From positions 496,001 to 560,000 of the forward strand of contig JAFKHH010000013.1 of the NCBI GenBank assembly GCA_017306865.1: a stretch of 64,000 nucleotides of DNA, in the 5' to 3' direction. The DNA is from Filimonas sp. (GTDB lineage: Bacteria > Bacteroidota > Bacteroidia > Chitinophagales > Chitinophagaceae). Under the pieces are notes generated by a model. It did no database searches. It was not told the origin of the DNA and was given only the letters and a program-made list of their open reading frames with translations. The translations under genes were made by a program, and so were the position numbers. The stretch's first letter is position 1, and the number at the start of each line of letters is the position of its first letter. Positions 45,674-53,555 of this stretch are shown piece by piece.

Positions 45674-45877
45674 CTAATGGGGAGCGTTTATTTGTCTGCC
45701 GACTACGTTACTTAAACATGGAACAGCTCTATTGCTGCGGAAATACAAATGAAATGTAGCGCCATTACCTGTACTGCCATGGATCTCCAGTATTTGTTCT
45801 GCAAAAGACAAGACTTCTTCTTTAGACGGTTTCGGTTGATTTAAATAATGTTTTATTCCTTTAAATACAATACCTGA
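45674..45877 (-). pseudogene. Fragment of a decayed gene (C-terminal 67 codons)
   Basis: On the minus strand an uninterrupted stretch of 67 codons ends in TAG at 45674. It reads as protein-like sequence ('HYLNQPKPSKEEVLSFAEQI', then 'GATFHLYFRSNRAVPCLSN'). It has no start codon at its beginning: the frame is closed by a stop at 45878-45880. Composition and amphipathic pattern suggest the end of a former gene. The remaining bases to 46121 show no reading frame or repeat that I can name. Confidence 0.4.
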
Positions 45878-46121
45878 TTAGTATGCATACAATTGTATTT
45901 CGCAAATAGGTTATCGCATTGTGGATAGCTGGTGAAAAGAAGCGTGTATTATTGTTGCTATAAAATAGCAGTGATAGGTCTATCTCTTACAGGGTGTGCT
46001 TGTATCTTAGCTTCCTTGCGCATGTGGAATTAATTTTCCCCCTTAAGAGATGTTGCCCGCTAAAGAAGAGTCTGTTTATGCGTGTTGTTTTCGGTGCAGA
46101 AAAGTATATAGTGATGATTTA

Positions 46122-46718
46122 CTAGTTGCCATCAGGAACTAATTTTGTAATGCTTGGCGTACCTGTGTTTTTAAAGCTTGTGGTATCTGTGCCGGGTGTG
46201 ACAGCCATGCCCAACGCCTTGCTATTTGTTGTGTCAGGGTATAAATCATCTGCTGTATGTGGAATGCCGTCCAGCCCTGCAGAAAATAGAACGTAACCTT
46301 CCCCTTTTTTTTCATATTGATAATATATATCCCTGTTACCCCTTCCTGTCTGTATCGCGTCGAAGATTACAATTGATTTGTCATCTTTTAGCAGGTCTTG
46401 TAAATTATCCGGGTACTTTCCATGTTGTAGTTTGTACGACTCAACACTTTTCATCAGCTCATTTAATTGTGTTTGAGAAAGACTTTCCCAGCCTTTTGTA
46501 AAAGCGCCAAAATTTTTAGAAGTATAAAATAAGATAGAGTACAGCAGTATAGTCCAGGTAATGCCTAGCGCGCCAATAATGGCAAAGAGGCGGTCTTTAT
46601 ACTTAGACATGCCTCTTATGATCATGACTATTCCGAGTATGGCGCCTATGAGTGGTACGATACAGAAAAAGCCTATCCAATAAGGCGGTTTAATTTTAGG
46701 GATTGTTGAGTTTATCAT
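46122..46718 (-). CDS. Membrane protein with GspG-like C-terminus
   Basis: The 198-residue protein has two N-terminal membrane helices ('YWIGFFCIVPLIGAILGIVMII', 'LFAIIGALGITWTILLYSILFY') and a soluble part like type II secretion major pseudopilin C-termini ('MKSVESYKLQHGKYPDNLQDLLKD', 'LFSAGLDGIPHTADDLYP'). No secretion genes are nearby and the pilin-type N-terminus is missing. It is therefore a stand-alone membrane protein that borrows the GspG-like domain. Function unknown. Confidence 0.72.
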   Translation of the reverse strand: MINSTIPKIKPPYWIGFFCIVPLIGAILGIVMIIRGMSKYKDRLFAIIGALGITWTILLYSILFYTSKNFGAFTKGWESLSQTQLNELMKSVESYKLQHGKYPDNLQDLLKDDKSIVIFDAIQTGRGNRDIYYQYEKKGEGYVLFSAGLDGIPHTADDLYPDTTNSKALGMAVTPGTDTTSFKNTGTPSITKLVPDGN

Positions 46719-47117
46719 CGATTAATAGAAGGGTTACTGGTAAAATATTTAAGCCCCCGGAATCAATTTGATACAATGTGCAATACGGCGGCAATATCCG
46801 CAATCCGGCAAATTCTATTCCCGGTTATTTCCCCAGTTTTTTATGTGATTTTTTCCTACAAAAATGAGCTGGCATTTATTAGCCCGGTTGGGCAGGAACA
46901 TAGCTAAAGCATTGCGCTTCATGGTAGTAGCAGTTTAAGGTTGATAAACAAATATAATATTTACGCTAAGGCAAACTTATGCGACCATATTTTTTTCGGT
47001 GAATGCAAATGTCTGTGTAGAAACATTGAAGGATGCGGAGGCTGTGATATAGGATTAAGCGTTGCGACTTTATGCTGTTTTGGTCGTATCTTCCTTCTTC
47101 AACGATTTCTACCTGAC
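46719..47117. other. Divergent intergenic region without gene
   Basis: About 400 bases separate the 46122 gene from namZ. A frame from 46941 is open and in frame with namZ but is cysteine-rich and unlike any signal peptide, so it is treated as untranslated. A promoter-like 'tatcttcc' lies near 47087. Nothing else is recognised. Confidence 0.5.
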
Positions 47118-48341
47118 ATGAAAAAAAACTACTCGATCCCGGCTATACTGCTTGTAATAGCAGTTTGTACACTCGCAGCTTTTCGTACGCCACCCAAAGA
47201 AACAAAAGCAAAAAAAGAAATTATTACCGGTGCTGACCAGACCGAACGTTACCTGCCTTTACTAAAAGGAAAACGTGTGGCCTTGTTGGGCAACCAGACT
47301 TCTATTATTGGCAAAAAGCACCTGGTGGATAGTCTTAAAAGTCTCGGCGTAAATATTGTGAAAGTGTTTGGCCCGGAGCATGGCTTTCGTGGTAACGCCA
47401 GTAATGGTACTGTGGTGAAAGATGAAACAGATGCTATAACAGGAATAAAGATCATTTCACTATATGGTGCAAAAAGAAAACCAACTACGGAAGACCTGGC
47501 AGATGTAGATATCCTGATCTATGATGCACAGGATGTGGGTTGCAGGTTCTATACAAACATTAATGCCTTACGTGACCTGATGGAGTCCTGTGCTGATAAT
47601 AATAAGGAGCTGCTGATCCTTGACAGACCAAACCCTAATGGCTACCTGGTTGATGGCCCTGTAATGGATATGAAACTTAAATCAGGTATCGGGCAATTTC
47701 CTATTCCTATGTCACATGGTATGACTATAGGAGAGTTTGCCAAAATGATTAACGGAGAAGGCTGGATACCAGGTAAGAAACAATGTAGGATCAATATTAT
47801 ACCCGTTGCTAATTACACGCATGATATGGAATATACGTTGCCGGTAAATCCTTCTCCAAACCTGAATACGCAACAGTCTATCATGCTATATCCTTCTATG
47901 TGCGTATTTGAAGGAACGATCATTAATTATGGCAGAGGTACACAATACCCGTTCACTATACTTGGTAACCCACAGTTGAAAGGGAAATATGATTTCTCCT
48001 TTACGCCGGTAAGCTTAAAGGGGATGTCGGAGACACCTTTGTTTATGAATGAAGTTTGCTATGGCATAGACCTTCGTAATTATGACGTAAGTATTCTGCG
48101 CAAAGAGAAAAGAATCAACCTGCAGTGGCTGAAAGAGATGTATGCCGCATACCCTGACAAAGAAAAATTCTTTGATTACAAACAAAGCAAAGAGATAGGC
48201 AATGTGGACTTTCGTACAGGCGATTCAAATTTTAAAGAACAAATTAAACAAGGGGTGTCTGATGAAGACATACGCAAGAGCTGGGAACCTGCATTGAGCA
48301 ATTATAAAAAAATGCGTCAGAAGTATTTGCTGTATAAATAA
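47118..48341 (+). CDS. namZ: Exo-beta-N-acetylmuramidase NamZ family (DUF1343)
   Basis: The 407-residue protein has an N-terminal signal or anchor ('MKKNYSIPAILLVIAVCTLAAF') and the DUF1343/GH171 fold. Landmarks are 'LKGKRVALLGNQTS', 'KVFGPEHGFRG', 'DILIYDAQDVGCRFYTNINALRDLMESC', 'LLILDRPNPNGYLVDGP' and 'NYGRGTQYPF'. NamZ enzymes release MurNAc from the non-reducing end of peptidoglycan fragments for cell-wall recycling or foreign-wall use. ATG 47118 is chosen, since the upstream extension has no signal-like character. A terminator hairpin follows. No MurNAc kinase or etherase gene is adjacent. Confidence 0.9.
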   Translation: MKKNYSIPAILLVIAVCTLAAFRTPPKETKAKKEIITGADQTERYLPLLKGKRVALLGNQTSIIGKKHLVDSLKSLGVNIVKVFGPEHGFRGNASNGTVVKDETDAITGIKIISLYGAKRKPTTEDLADVDILIYDAQDVGCRFYTNINALRDLMESCADNNKELLILDRPNPNGYLVDGPVMDMKLKSGIGQFPIPMSHGMTIGEFAKMINGEGWIPGKKQCRINIIPVANYTHDMEYTLPVNPSPNLNTQQSIMLYPSMCVFEGTIINYGRGTQYPFTILGNPQLKGKYDFSFTPVSLKGMSETPLFMNEVCYGIDLRNYDVSILRKEKRINLQWLKEMYAAYPDKEKFFDYKQSKEIGNVDFRTGDSNFKEQIKQGVSDEDIRKSWEPALSNYKKMRQKYLLYK

Positions 48342-48369
48342 TGTACAATGTTAGATGTACGATGTAAAT

Positions 48370-48410
48370 AAAATGAGCGGTTGATGAATAGTCAGCCGCT
48401 CATTTTATTT
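48370..48410 (+). terminator. Terminator after namZ
   Basis: The stem 'aaaatgagcggttga' / 'tcagccgctcatttt' (48370-48384 with 48392-48406) has one G-U pair and is followed by 'attt'. Confidence 0.8.
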
Positions 48411-48423
48411 GTTGTAGTATCAT

Positions 48424-48540
48424 CTCATCCTGGTCTATCGACTCTATCGATACTTCGCCCTGGTTCGTGTCCTCACGAACCAGCTACCAACCGGCGCGTG
48501 AAGACACGCGCCGGGGCTTTTGCCATTTAATTCAACAGCG
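48424..48540. repeat. Palindromic core pair, inverted copy of the one at 36422
   Basis: Two perfect hairpins stand at 48460-48483 (arms 'ctggttcgtg' / 'cacgaaccag') and 48491-48514 (arms 'ccggcgcgtg' / 'cacgcgccgg'). The block is nearly the exact reverse complement of 36421-36480, including the spacer 'ctaccaa'. Here no AT arms flank it. It is preceded by 'catcctggtctatcgactct', a motif of another repeat family. Confidence 0.88.
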
Positions 48541-48609
48541 CTTCAGAGGAGCGACAGCATAGGTCGCATACCTACGGCATGCCGAAACATGTGTATTTGT
48601 GAAGCAGAT

Positions 48610-48751
48610 CCCGTAGGGCAATGTCATTAAGTTAAGGAGCTAACCACAAAGAGCGCAAAGCTATTTCACAAGGGACACAAAGAGAAGCCCTTGTGCCCTT
48701 TGTGTTATCATTGTGAGCCTTGTGGTTAACTTAATGACATTGCCCGTAGGG
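48610..48751. repeat. ~140-bp inverted-repeat element, full copy
   Basis: 18-base perfect terminal arms start 'gcaatgtcattaag' (48618-48635) and are answered by the complement at 48726-48743. Outside them 'cccgtaggg' is directly repeated at both ends (48610-48618 and 48743-48751). Inner parts ('taaccacaa' / 'ttgtggtta', 'cacaaagagaagcccttgtg', 'ccctttgtgt') pair further. No ORF is present. It looks like a MITE-sized element with a 9-base flanking duplication. A diverged half copy is at 1-90. Confidence 0.8.
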
Positions 48752-48885
48752 ATCGGATATTGGTAGTATATATTTTATCGGGTTCTTTTGCGTGCCGTAG
48801 GTATGCAACTTATCAATAAAAGATGTGGGTACAGCAGGTCTTCAACCAAGATGGCGGTGCCTATCGACTCTGTCGATATAACGCA

Positions 48886-49293
48886 TTATAAGGTCATCAA
48901 ATATTCCACGCGTTTTTCTACAAAAATTGCTTTCTCATCATAAATGATCAACCTGTCATCACGACCCCATTCTCCGCTTTTTGTTTTTTGTTCAAATTGA
49001 GCGTCTTTCTTCGCAAAGAAAATATCTCTTTGTTTCAGCCATTTTAATTGGTCAGCTTTTAATGCATTCCTGCCAGTGCTGTCCATTTTTCTTCTGACTG
49101 CATTATATACTATGTTTAATAAGCTATCCATTACAGCATAATAATTGCTTGTACATTTTATCATCTGCTGGCCTTTGTCAAGACACGCTTGGTAACTATT
49201 GTTAATGGAATCTAATGTGTGTGTGGTTATTTGTGCATTTACTATGGTAAGGGTGCAAATAAAAGAAAACAGGCAAAATATAATCTTACGCAT
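48886..49293 (-). CDS. LprI-like (DUF1311) exported protein
   Basis: The 135-residue protein has a signal peptide ('IIFCLFSFICTLTIVNAQ') and the LprI/DUF1311 pattern: a Cys in 'QACLDKG', a second Cys in 'MIKCTSNYYAVMDSLLNIVY' and 'LKADQLKWLKQRDIFF'. Family members include a mycobacterial lysozyme inhibitor and many uncharacterised envelope proteins. It lies alone in a repeat-rich area, not far from the muramidase gene, with no operon link. Confidence 0.8.
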   Translation of the reverse strand: MRKIIFCLFSFICTLTIVNAQITTHTLDSINNSYQACLDKGQQMIKCTSNYYAVMDSLLNIVYNAVRRKMDSTGRNALKADQLKWLKQRDIFFAKKDAQFEQKTKSGEWGRDDRLIIYDEKAIFVEKRVEYLMTL

Positions 49294-49807
49294 GGTCTGA
49301 AGGGTTTAATAAACGTATTAAAAATAGGGAATAAATTTTTTACTCATCCTGATCTCCGACTTGGATGCCGTGGCCTATCAACTCTGTCGATACAATGCCC
49401 GACGGAGTCGAGAAGCCCGTGTTTCCTGGTCAGAGACCAGGAAAATAAACATCCTTTGTGTTGCTTTCTGTCTTCGTGCCTTGGTGGCAAATACCAGTAT
49501 GATAAAATAGCAGAATAGTCGGCATATACATCTAAAGGCTTATTGATTTTTTCTTTTCATATTTACGTTCATAAGAATAATCGATTGCGATTCGTGTTTG
49601 TGTTTGCCGTTTCCCCATGATGACAGACGATTGCCACCTGCATAAGTTTCAACTAAGCTTGTGATGAACTAACTGTGCCGCACTATTATGCAGGTAGATC
49701 AGCCAATACATTGCTGATTTAAAAAAAGTATGTACCCGTTTTTGTTGCTTTTAAAAAGCGACCCGGTAAGGTATTGTGTATTCATTCATTCACATAAACC
49801 TTGAATT
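49294..49807. other. Gene-free gap with palindromes
   Basis: Over 500 bases hold no gene. 'ctctgtcg' and 'cgacggag' face each other near 49382-49408. A palindrome 'ttcctggtc' / 'gaccaggaa' with a central 'aga' lies at 49423-49443 and is related to that at 33543-33565. The stretch 49560-49800 is AT-rich and probably holds the promoter of the lyase-like gene, without an unambiguous box. Confidence 0.55.
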
Positions 49808-50593
49808 ATGAAGTTCAAACCGATGAGCCGATGGCTCGTGACTATGTCACTGCTTGCTGCCTGTACTAAAGGTGTACAGGATAAAAATGCTGTGCCTGTT
49901 GCCGGCGCGGAAAGCGCTATACAAGCGGTAGGAGGCGTAAGCCCGCTGCTTGCAGCAAATGTATTATGGGATGGAGACGCGAATCTTGGTACAAGCGTTT
50001 TTAAGATCCTGAACCTCGAAGACAGTGCTTCGCTGGACGCTGTCAACAACACTACGTATGGCAAGATCTGGCGCTTTACTAAACCTGTAGGTAGCAACCG
50101 TAGCGAAGCGCATGCGGCGCAAGGTTTCCAGGCGGCAGAAGGGGATGATATTTATCTCGGCTGGCGCTCACAGCTTTCTATGCCTGTAAATGTTACAACC
50201 AATGCATTTTTTCAATGGAAAGCGTATGGTAGCAACATGACACAAAATTTTCCTATTGTAATCAAGGCAGTAAGTGGTAACCTGAAGTTATTCCACTTTG
50301 CACCGGGACAGATCGGCACAGAACTGTGGAGTACACCCTTGTCTGTAAACTCATGGAACCGTTTTGTAGTGCGCATCAAAGTATCGCGTACCGGAACTAC
50401 GGGCTTTATTGAATTCTGGTACAATGGTGTGCAGCAAACACTCACCGGCGGATCAACACGCTACTACGGCCGCACATTGGATGCTGATTATTGTGATCCT
50501 AAATGGGGCGTGTACGGCGCAAGTACAACAGAAATATATAACAGGGTGCATGCATTAAAGATCGCGACAACATATGCGGACGCAGCGCCATAG
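49808..50593 (+). CDS. Polysaccharide-lyase-like lipoprotein
   Basis: The 261-residue lipoprotein (signal ending 'VTMSLLAAC', Cys19) has one domain of concanavalin-like, heparin-lyase-I-like type. Landmarks are 'KIWRFTKPVGSNRSEAHAAQGFQAAEGDDIYLGWRSQL', 'FFQWKAYGSNMTQNFPIVIK', 'NSWNRFVVRIKVSRTGTTGFIEFWYNG' and 'YYGRTLDADYCDPKWGVYGA'. This fits the PF14099-like polysaccharide lyase group, with PL20 glucuronan lyase a possible relative. Catalytic residues were not verified. It is a close paralogue of the N-terminal domain of the next protein. A strong hairpin lies between the two genes. Confidence 0.78.
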   Translation: MKFKPMSRWLVTMSLLAACTKGVQDKNAVPVAGAESAIQAVGGVSPLLAANVLWDGDANLGTSVFKILNLEDSASLDAVNNTTYGKIWRFTKPVGSNRSEAHAAQGFQAAEGDDIYLGWRSQLSMPVNVTTNAFFQWKAYGSNMTQNFPIVIKAVSGNLKLFHFAPGQIGTELWSTPLSVNSWNRFVVRIKVSRTGTTGFIEFWYNGVQQTLTGGSTRYYGRTLDADYCDPKWGVYGASTTEIYNRVHALKIATTYADAAP

Positions 50594-50599
50594 CACTTA

Positions 50600-50650
50600 C
50601 TGGTTACAGGTTGCGGATGAACCCGCAACCTGTAACCAATCTTTCTTTCA
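50600..50650 (+). terminator. Strong hairpin between the two lyase-like genes
   Basis: A 16-bp perfect stem 'tggttacaggttgcgg' and its complement (50601-50616 with 50623-50638) is followed by 'atctttctttc' rather than a pure T run. It could terminate, attenuate or stabilise the first gene's mRNA. Confidence 0.65.
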
Positions 50651-50666
50651 ATCATAAACTATTACT

Positions 50667-52880
50667 ATGCTTAAGAAATCTACTCCTATTTTATGCACGT
50701 TATTCTTATTATTCATTCTGCAAACAGTAAGCGCACAAGTGTATTGGAACGGGAATGCTGCTAACGGAACAGGGATCTGGAAGGTGTTTAAGAATATAGA
50801 AGGGGACGGTACTATTACAGTTGAAAATGACTCTACAGAAGGAGCAGTATGGAAATTTTATAAGCCTGCGGGAAGCCATCGTACAGAGTCACATGCTGCA
50901 AAAAACTTCCAGGCGGTGGAAGGATCGGATATTTATATTGGCTGGAAATGTTTCCTGGATATGGCAGCCAACGCATCTACCAACGCTGTCTTTCAATGGA
51001 AGGCCTATGGGGATGAATACCCGATGGAACAAAACTATCCCATCGTGCTAAGCACTACCTCAAACGGGTATATTCACCTGATGCATTATGCACCGGGTAA
51101 AATAGGTACGGAGGTATGGAAAGCGCCGCTAGTGCGTTATGCCTGGAACAATTTTGTATTACGTATCAAAGTGTCGCGTGATGGAACAATAGGCTTTATG
51201 GAGCTTTGGTACAATGGTATAAAACAATTGCTGATCAGTGGTTCCAAGCGTTATTACGGCCGTACTTTAGATGCAGGCTATGTAGATCCTAAATGGGGCG
51301 TGTATGGTGGAGATGCGGCAACTATTACCAATTATGTAAGCAGGTTGAAGATAGCTGGCACGTATGCGGAAGCGGCGCCGTTCATAAACCCCAACGATCC
51401 TGTAGATCCCGGAGATACTATTCCACATACGGATACAACAGGTGTTGCAGGCCTGCTGGATATTACAGACAACGGGGGCGTGATCTCTGCACAATATGCA
51501 AGCTCTAAGTCAACGGAGAACTACCCGATGGTGATAGACAATAACAGTGCAACCAAATATTACATTGGCGGTAAGACGGCGCTGTGGTTACAATATAAAT
51601 CCACTGTACCGGCGATCGTTACCCGCTACACGCTTACATCTGCAAACGACAGGGAAGGGCGCGATCCTAAAAACTGGCAATTGCTTGCATCTAACGACGG
51701 CGCACATTGGGACACACTAGATGTGCGAGCGGGTGAAACATTTCCCACCCGGTTCTTGAAAAAAACGTACGCGATCAATAACAATAATAAGTATTATCTC
51801 TATTACCGGTTAAACATAACAGCCAATAATGGAGATACCGGATCGCAGTTAGCAGAATGGGAATTGTTTAAGAAACAATCGCAAAGCATTGCGTTTGATA
51901 GCTTGCCGGATAAAGTATATGGAGGCGAAGACCTGCCATTAGTTGCAGTTGCATCATCTGATCTGCCGGTATCGTTTACAGTGGTGTCTGGCCCTGCAAG
52001 CATTACGGAAGATGATGAAATACATGTAACTGGTACGGGAACGATAACAATACGCGCATCCCAGGCGGGTAACAATGATTATGAACCTGCTGCAGATGTG
52101 GACAGAACATTTACTGTATATAAACAATTGCAGGCAATAGTATTTGATAGTATTCCGGATAAAACATACGGTGATGCTGCGTTTATGTTGAATGCGGTTG
52201 CTTCATCTTCCTTGCCGGTCTCGTTTAGTGTAGTATCCGGGCCGGTTACAATAGATGGCAACACTGTTACTATTACTGGTACAGGTGCTGTAACGATACG
52301 TGCGTCGCAAGCAGGTAATGATACTGTAACGGCTGCACAGGATGTAGACCGCTCTTTTGTGGTAAATAAAAAGGCACAACAACTAACCTTTGATGCTATT
52401 CGCCCGTCATTAAAAACTGCAACAGTCAGTCTTACAGCTACAGCTAGTTCGGGTTTGCCTGTTGCCTATACAGTTGTATCTGGTCCGGGTACTATAACAG
52501 GTAATCAGCTTAAGTTTACTGATGAAGGGCAGATCGTTGTACAGGCATCACAACCGGGAGATAGCATTTATGCTGCTGCATCTCCGGTAACGCAAACGGC
52601 GATATCGCTTGGTCTGCAATCATTGAACGGTGTGCAATTGCTTGTATATCCTAACCCAACACGTGGTCCGCTGAAAGTGAAACTGATCAATAAGAAAGCA
52701 AAAACATATTCGTTTCTTGTAATAGACCGCCGGGGCAATATAGCTGCTTCTGCTGTTATACCAGCCAGTAGCAGCCAGCAGGAGGTAAGCCTGGATATAA
52801 CAGGTAAGCCAAATGATATTTATTCATTACATGTAACAGATGGTAGTGATAATACGATAAGGCTTGTGTTGAAGTTGTAA
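50667..52880 (+). CDS. Multidomain lyase-like protein with T9SS sorting domain
   Basis: The 737-residue secreted protein starts with a signal peptide ('LFLLFILQTVSAQ'). A lyase-like domain (about residues 25-235) parallels the preceding lipoprotein ('GSHRTESHAAKNFQAVEGSDIYIGWKC', 'KRYYGRTLDAGYVDPKWGVYGG'). An F5/8-type carbohydrate-binding-like module (about 265-405, 'SANDREGRDPKNWQLLASNDGAHWDTLD', 'GSQLAEWELF') and three MBG/Ig-like repeats (about 408-650, each starting like 'QSIAFDSLPDKVYGG') follow. A type IX sorting domain ('LLVYPNPTRGPLKVKL...') closes it. It should be exported through T9SS and attached or released at the surface. Substrate unknown. Confidence 0.82.
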   Translation: MLKKSTPILCTLFLLFILQTVSAQVYWNGNAANGTGIWKVFKNIEGDGTITVENDSTEGAVWKFYKPAGSHRTESHAAKNFQAVEGSDIYIGWKCFLDMAANASTNAVFQWKAYGDEYPMEQNYPIVLSTTSNGYIHLMHYAPGKIGTEVWKAPLVRYAWNNFVLRIKVSRDGTIGFMELWYNGIKQLLISGSKRYYGRTLDAGYVDPKWGVYGGDAATITNYVSRLKIAGTYAEAAPFINPNDPVDPGDTIPHTDTTGVAGLLDITDNGGVISAQYASSKSTENYPMVIDNNSATKYYIGGKTALWLQYKSTVPAIVTRYTLTSANDREGRDPKNWQLLASNDGAHWDTLDVRAGETFPTRFLKKTYAINNNNKYYLYYRLNITANNGDTGSQLAEWELFKKQSQSIAFDSLPDKVYGGEDLPLVAVASSDLPVSFTVVSGPASITEDDEIHVTGTGTITIRASQAGNNDYEPAADVDRTFTVYKQLQAIVFDSIPDKTYGDAAFMLNAVASSSLPVSFSVVSGPVTIDGNTVTITGTGAVTIRASQAGNDTVTAAQDVDRSFVVNKKAQQLTFDAIRPSLKTATVSLTATASSGLPVAYTVVSGPGTITGNQLKFTDEGQIVVQASQPGDSIYAAASPVTQTAISLGLQSLNGVQLLVYPNPTRGPLKVKLINKKAKTYSFLVIDRRGNIAASAVIPASSSQQEVSLDITGKPNDIYSLHVTDGSDNTIRLVLKL

Positions 52881-52917
52881 GAGGTTATTGTTTAATTGTT
52901 GAATGGTTTAATTGTTA

Positions 52918-53095
52918 TGAAGGCTGGATTTGAAATTTGAGATTTGAAATTTGAAATGAAGGAGCCTGACCCTCCAGGTCTCTTAAATAGTAAATCTTAA
53001 GCTCTGGCTCGTGAACACACGAGCCAGTTGTGTTTGAAATGAGGGTGTACCAACTTCCAAGTCATCTCAAATATTAAATTTCAAATCTCAAATTC
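52918..53095. repeat. Composite repeat with 'GGCTCGTG' core
   Basis: The left arm 'ggatttgaaatttgagattt' (from about 52925) and right arm 'aaatttcaaatctcaaattc' (about 53075-53094) are inverted copies. The core 53004-53027 is a palindrome with arms 'ctggctcgtg' / 'cacgagccag'. A 'gaccctccaggtc' motif lies near 52969-52981. It separates the T9SS gene from the metE leader. Confidence 0.85.
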
Positions 53096-53169
53096 CTCTG
53101 CGATACCTATCGGCAGCCCTGCCCCAAAACAATATAACAATTAAACCATCCAGCAATTTCTATATTACC

Positions 53170-53177
53170 TATCTTTA
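53170..53177 (+). promoter_or_regulatory. Possible promoter of the B12 riboswitch-metE transcript
   Basis: 'tatcttta' resembles the TAnnTTTG box and lies about 40 bases upstream of the aptamer. No clear -33 element is visible. Confidence 0.35.
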
Positions 53178-53211
53178 CCGCTGCAAAGTTCTTTTTACAT
53201 ATTTCATCATC

Positions 53212-53380
53212 GGAAAAGGTTTTACTTAACGTAGATTAATAGGGAATTGTGTGTAAATCGCAAGCTGTCCCGCAACTGTAAGTAACGCCACAGTTTTTAC
53301 CAAAAAATGCCCACTGCTCCGTACCTGACGGAATGGGAAGGGTGGTAAAAATGTTACAAGCCAGGAGACCTGCCTTTACC
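53212..53380 (+). promoter_or_regulatory. Cobalamin riboswitch
   Basis: Conserved aptamer parts are in order: 'ggaaaaggttttac', 'agggaattgtgtgtaaatcg', 'agctgtcccgcaactgtaag', 'taacgccac', 'gaatgggaaggg' and the B12 box 'aagccaggagacctgcc' (53358-53374). About 175 bases follow before metE. It should repress the B12-independent methionine synthase when cobalamin is present. Confidence 0.93.
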
Positions 53381-53555
53381 GTTTATGACAATGCTTTCGG
53401 GGAATGAAGCAAAAGTCTGTTGATGCACTATCTCCGCAATGAATGATTGCGTGTGCTTCCGTGTGCATATACGTCTTCCATCTTTATCTACTCCTGTAAC
53501 ATTGTAAGTTTGGCAAAAGAGCTTTTAACTGTTTAATCAATTTAAAAGCAAGAAA

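Noticed and set aside
46122-46718. Type II secretion pseudopilin
   Set aside because: The N-terminal prepilin signature is missing, two membrane helices precede the GspG-like part, and no other secretion genes are present.
46941-47117. Longer N-terminus for NamZ
   Set aside because: The extension is cysteine-rich and unlike a signal peptide, whereas ATG 47118 starts a clear hydrophobic export signal.
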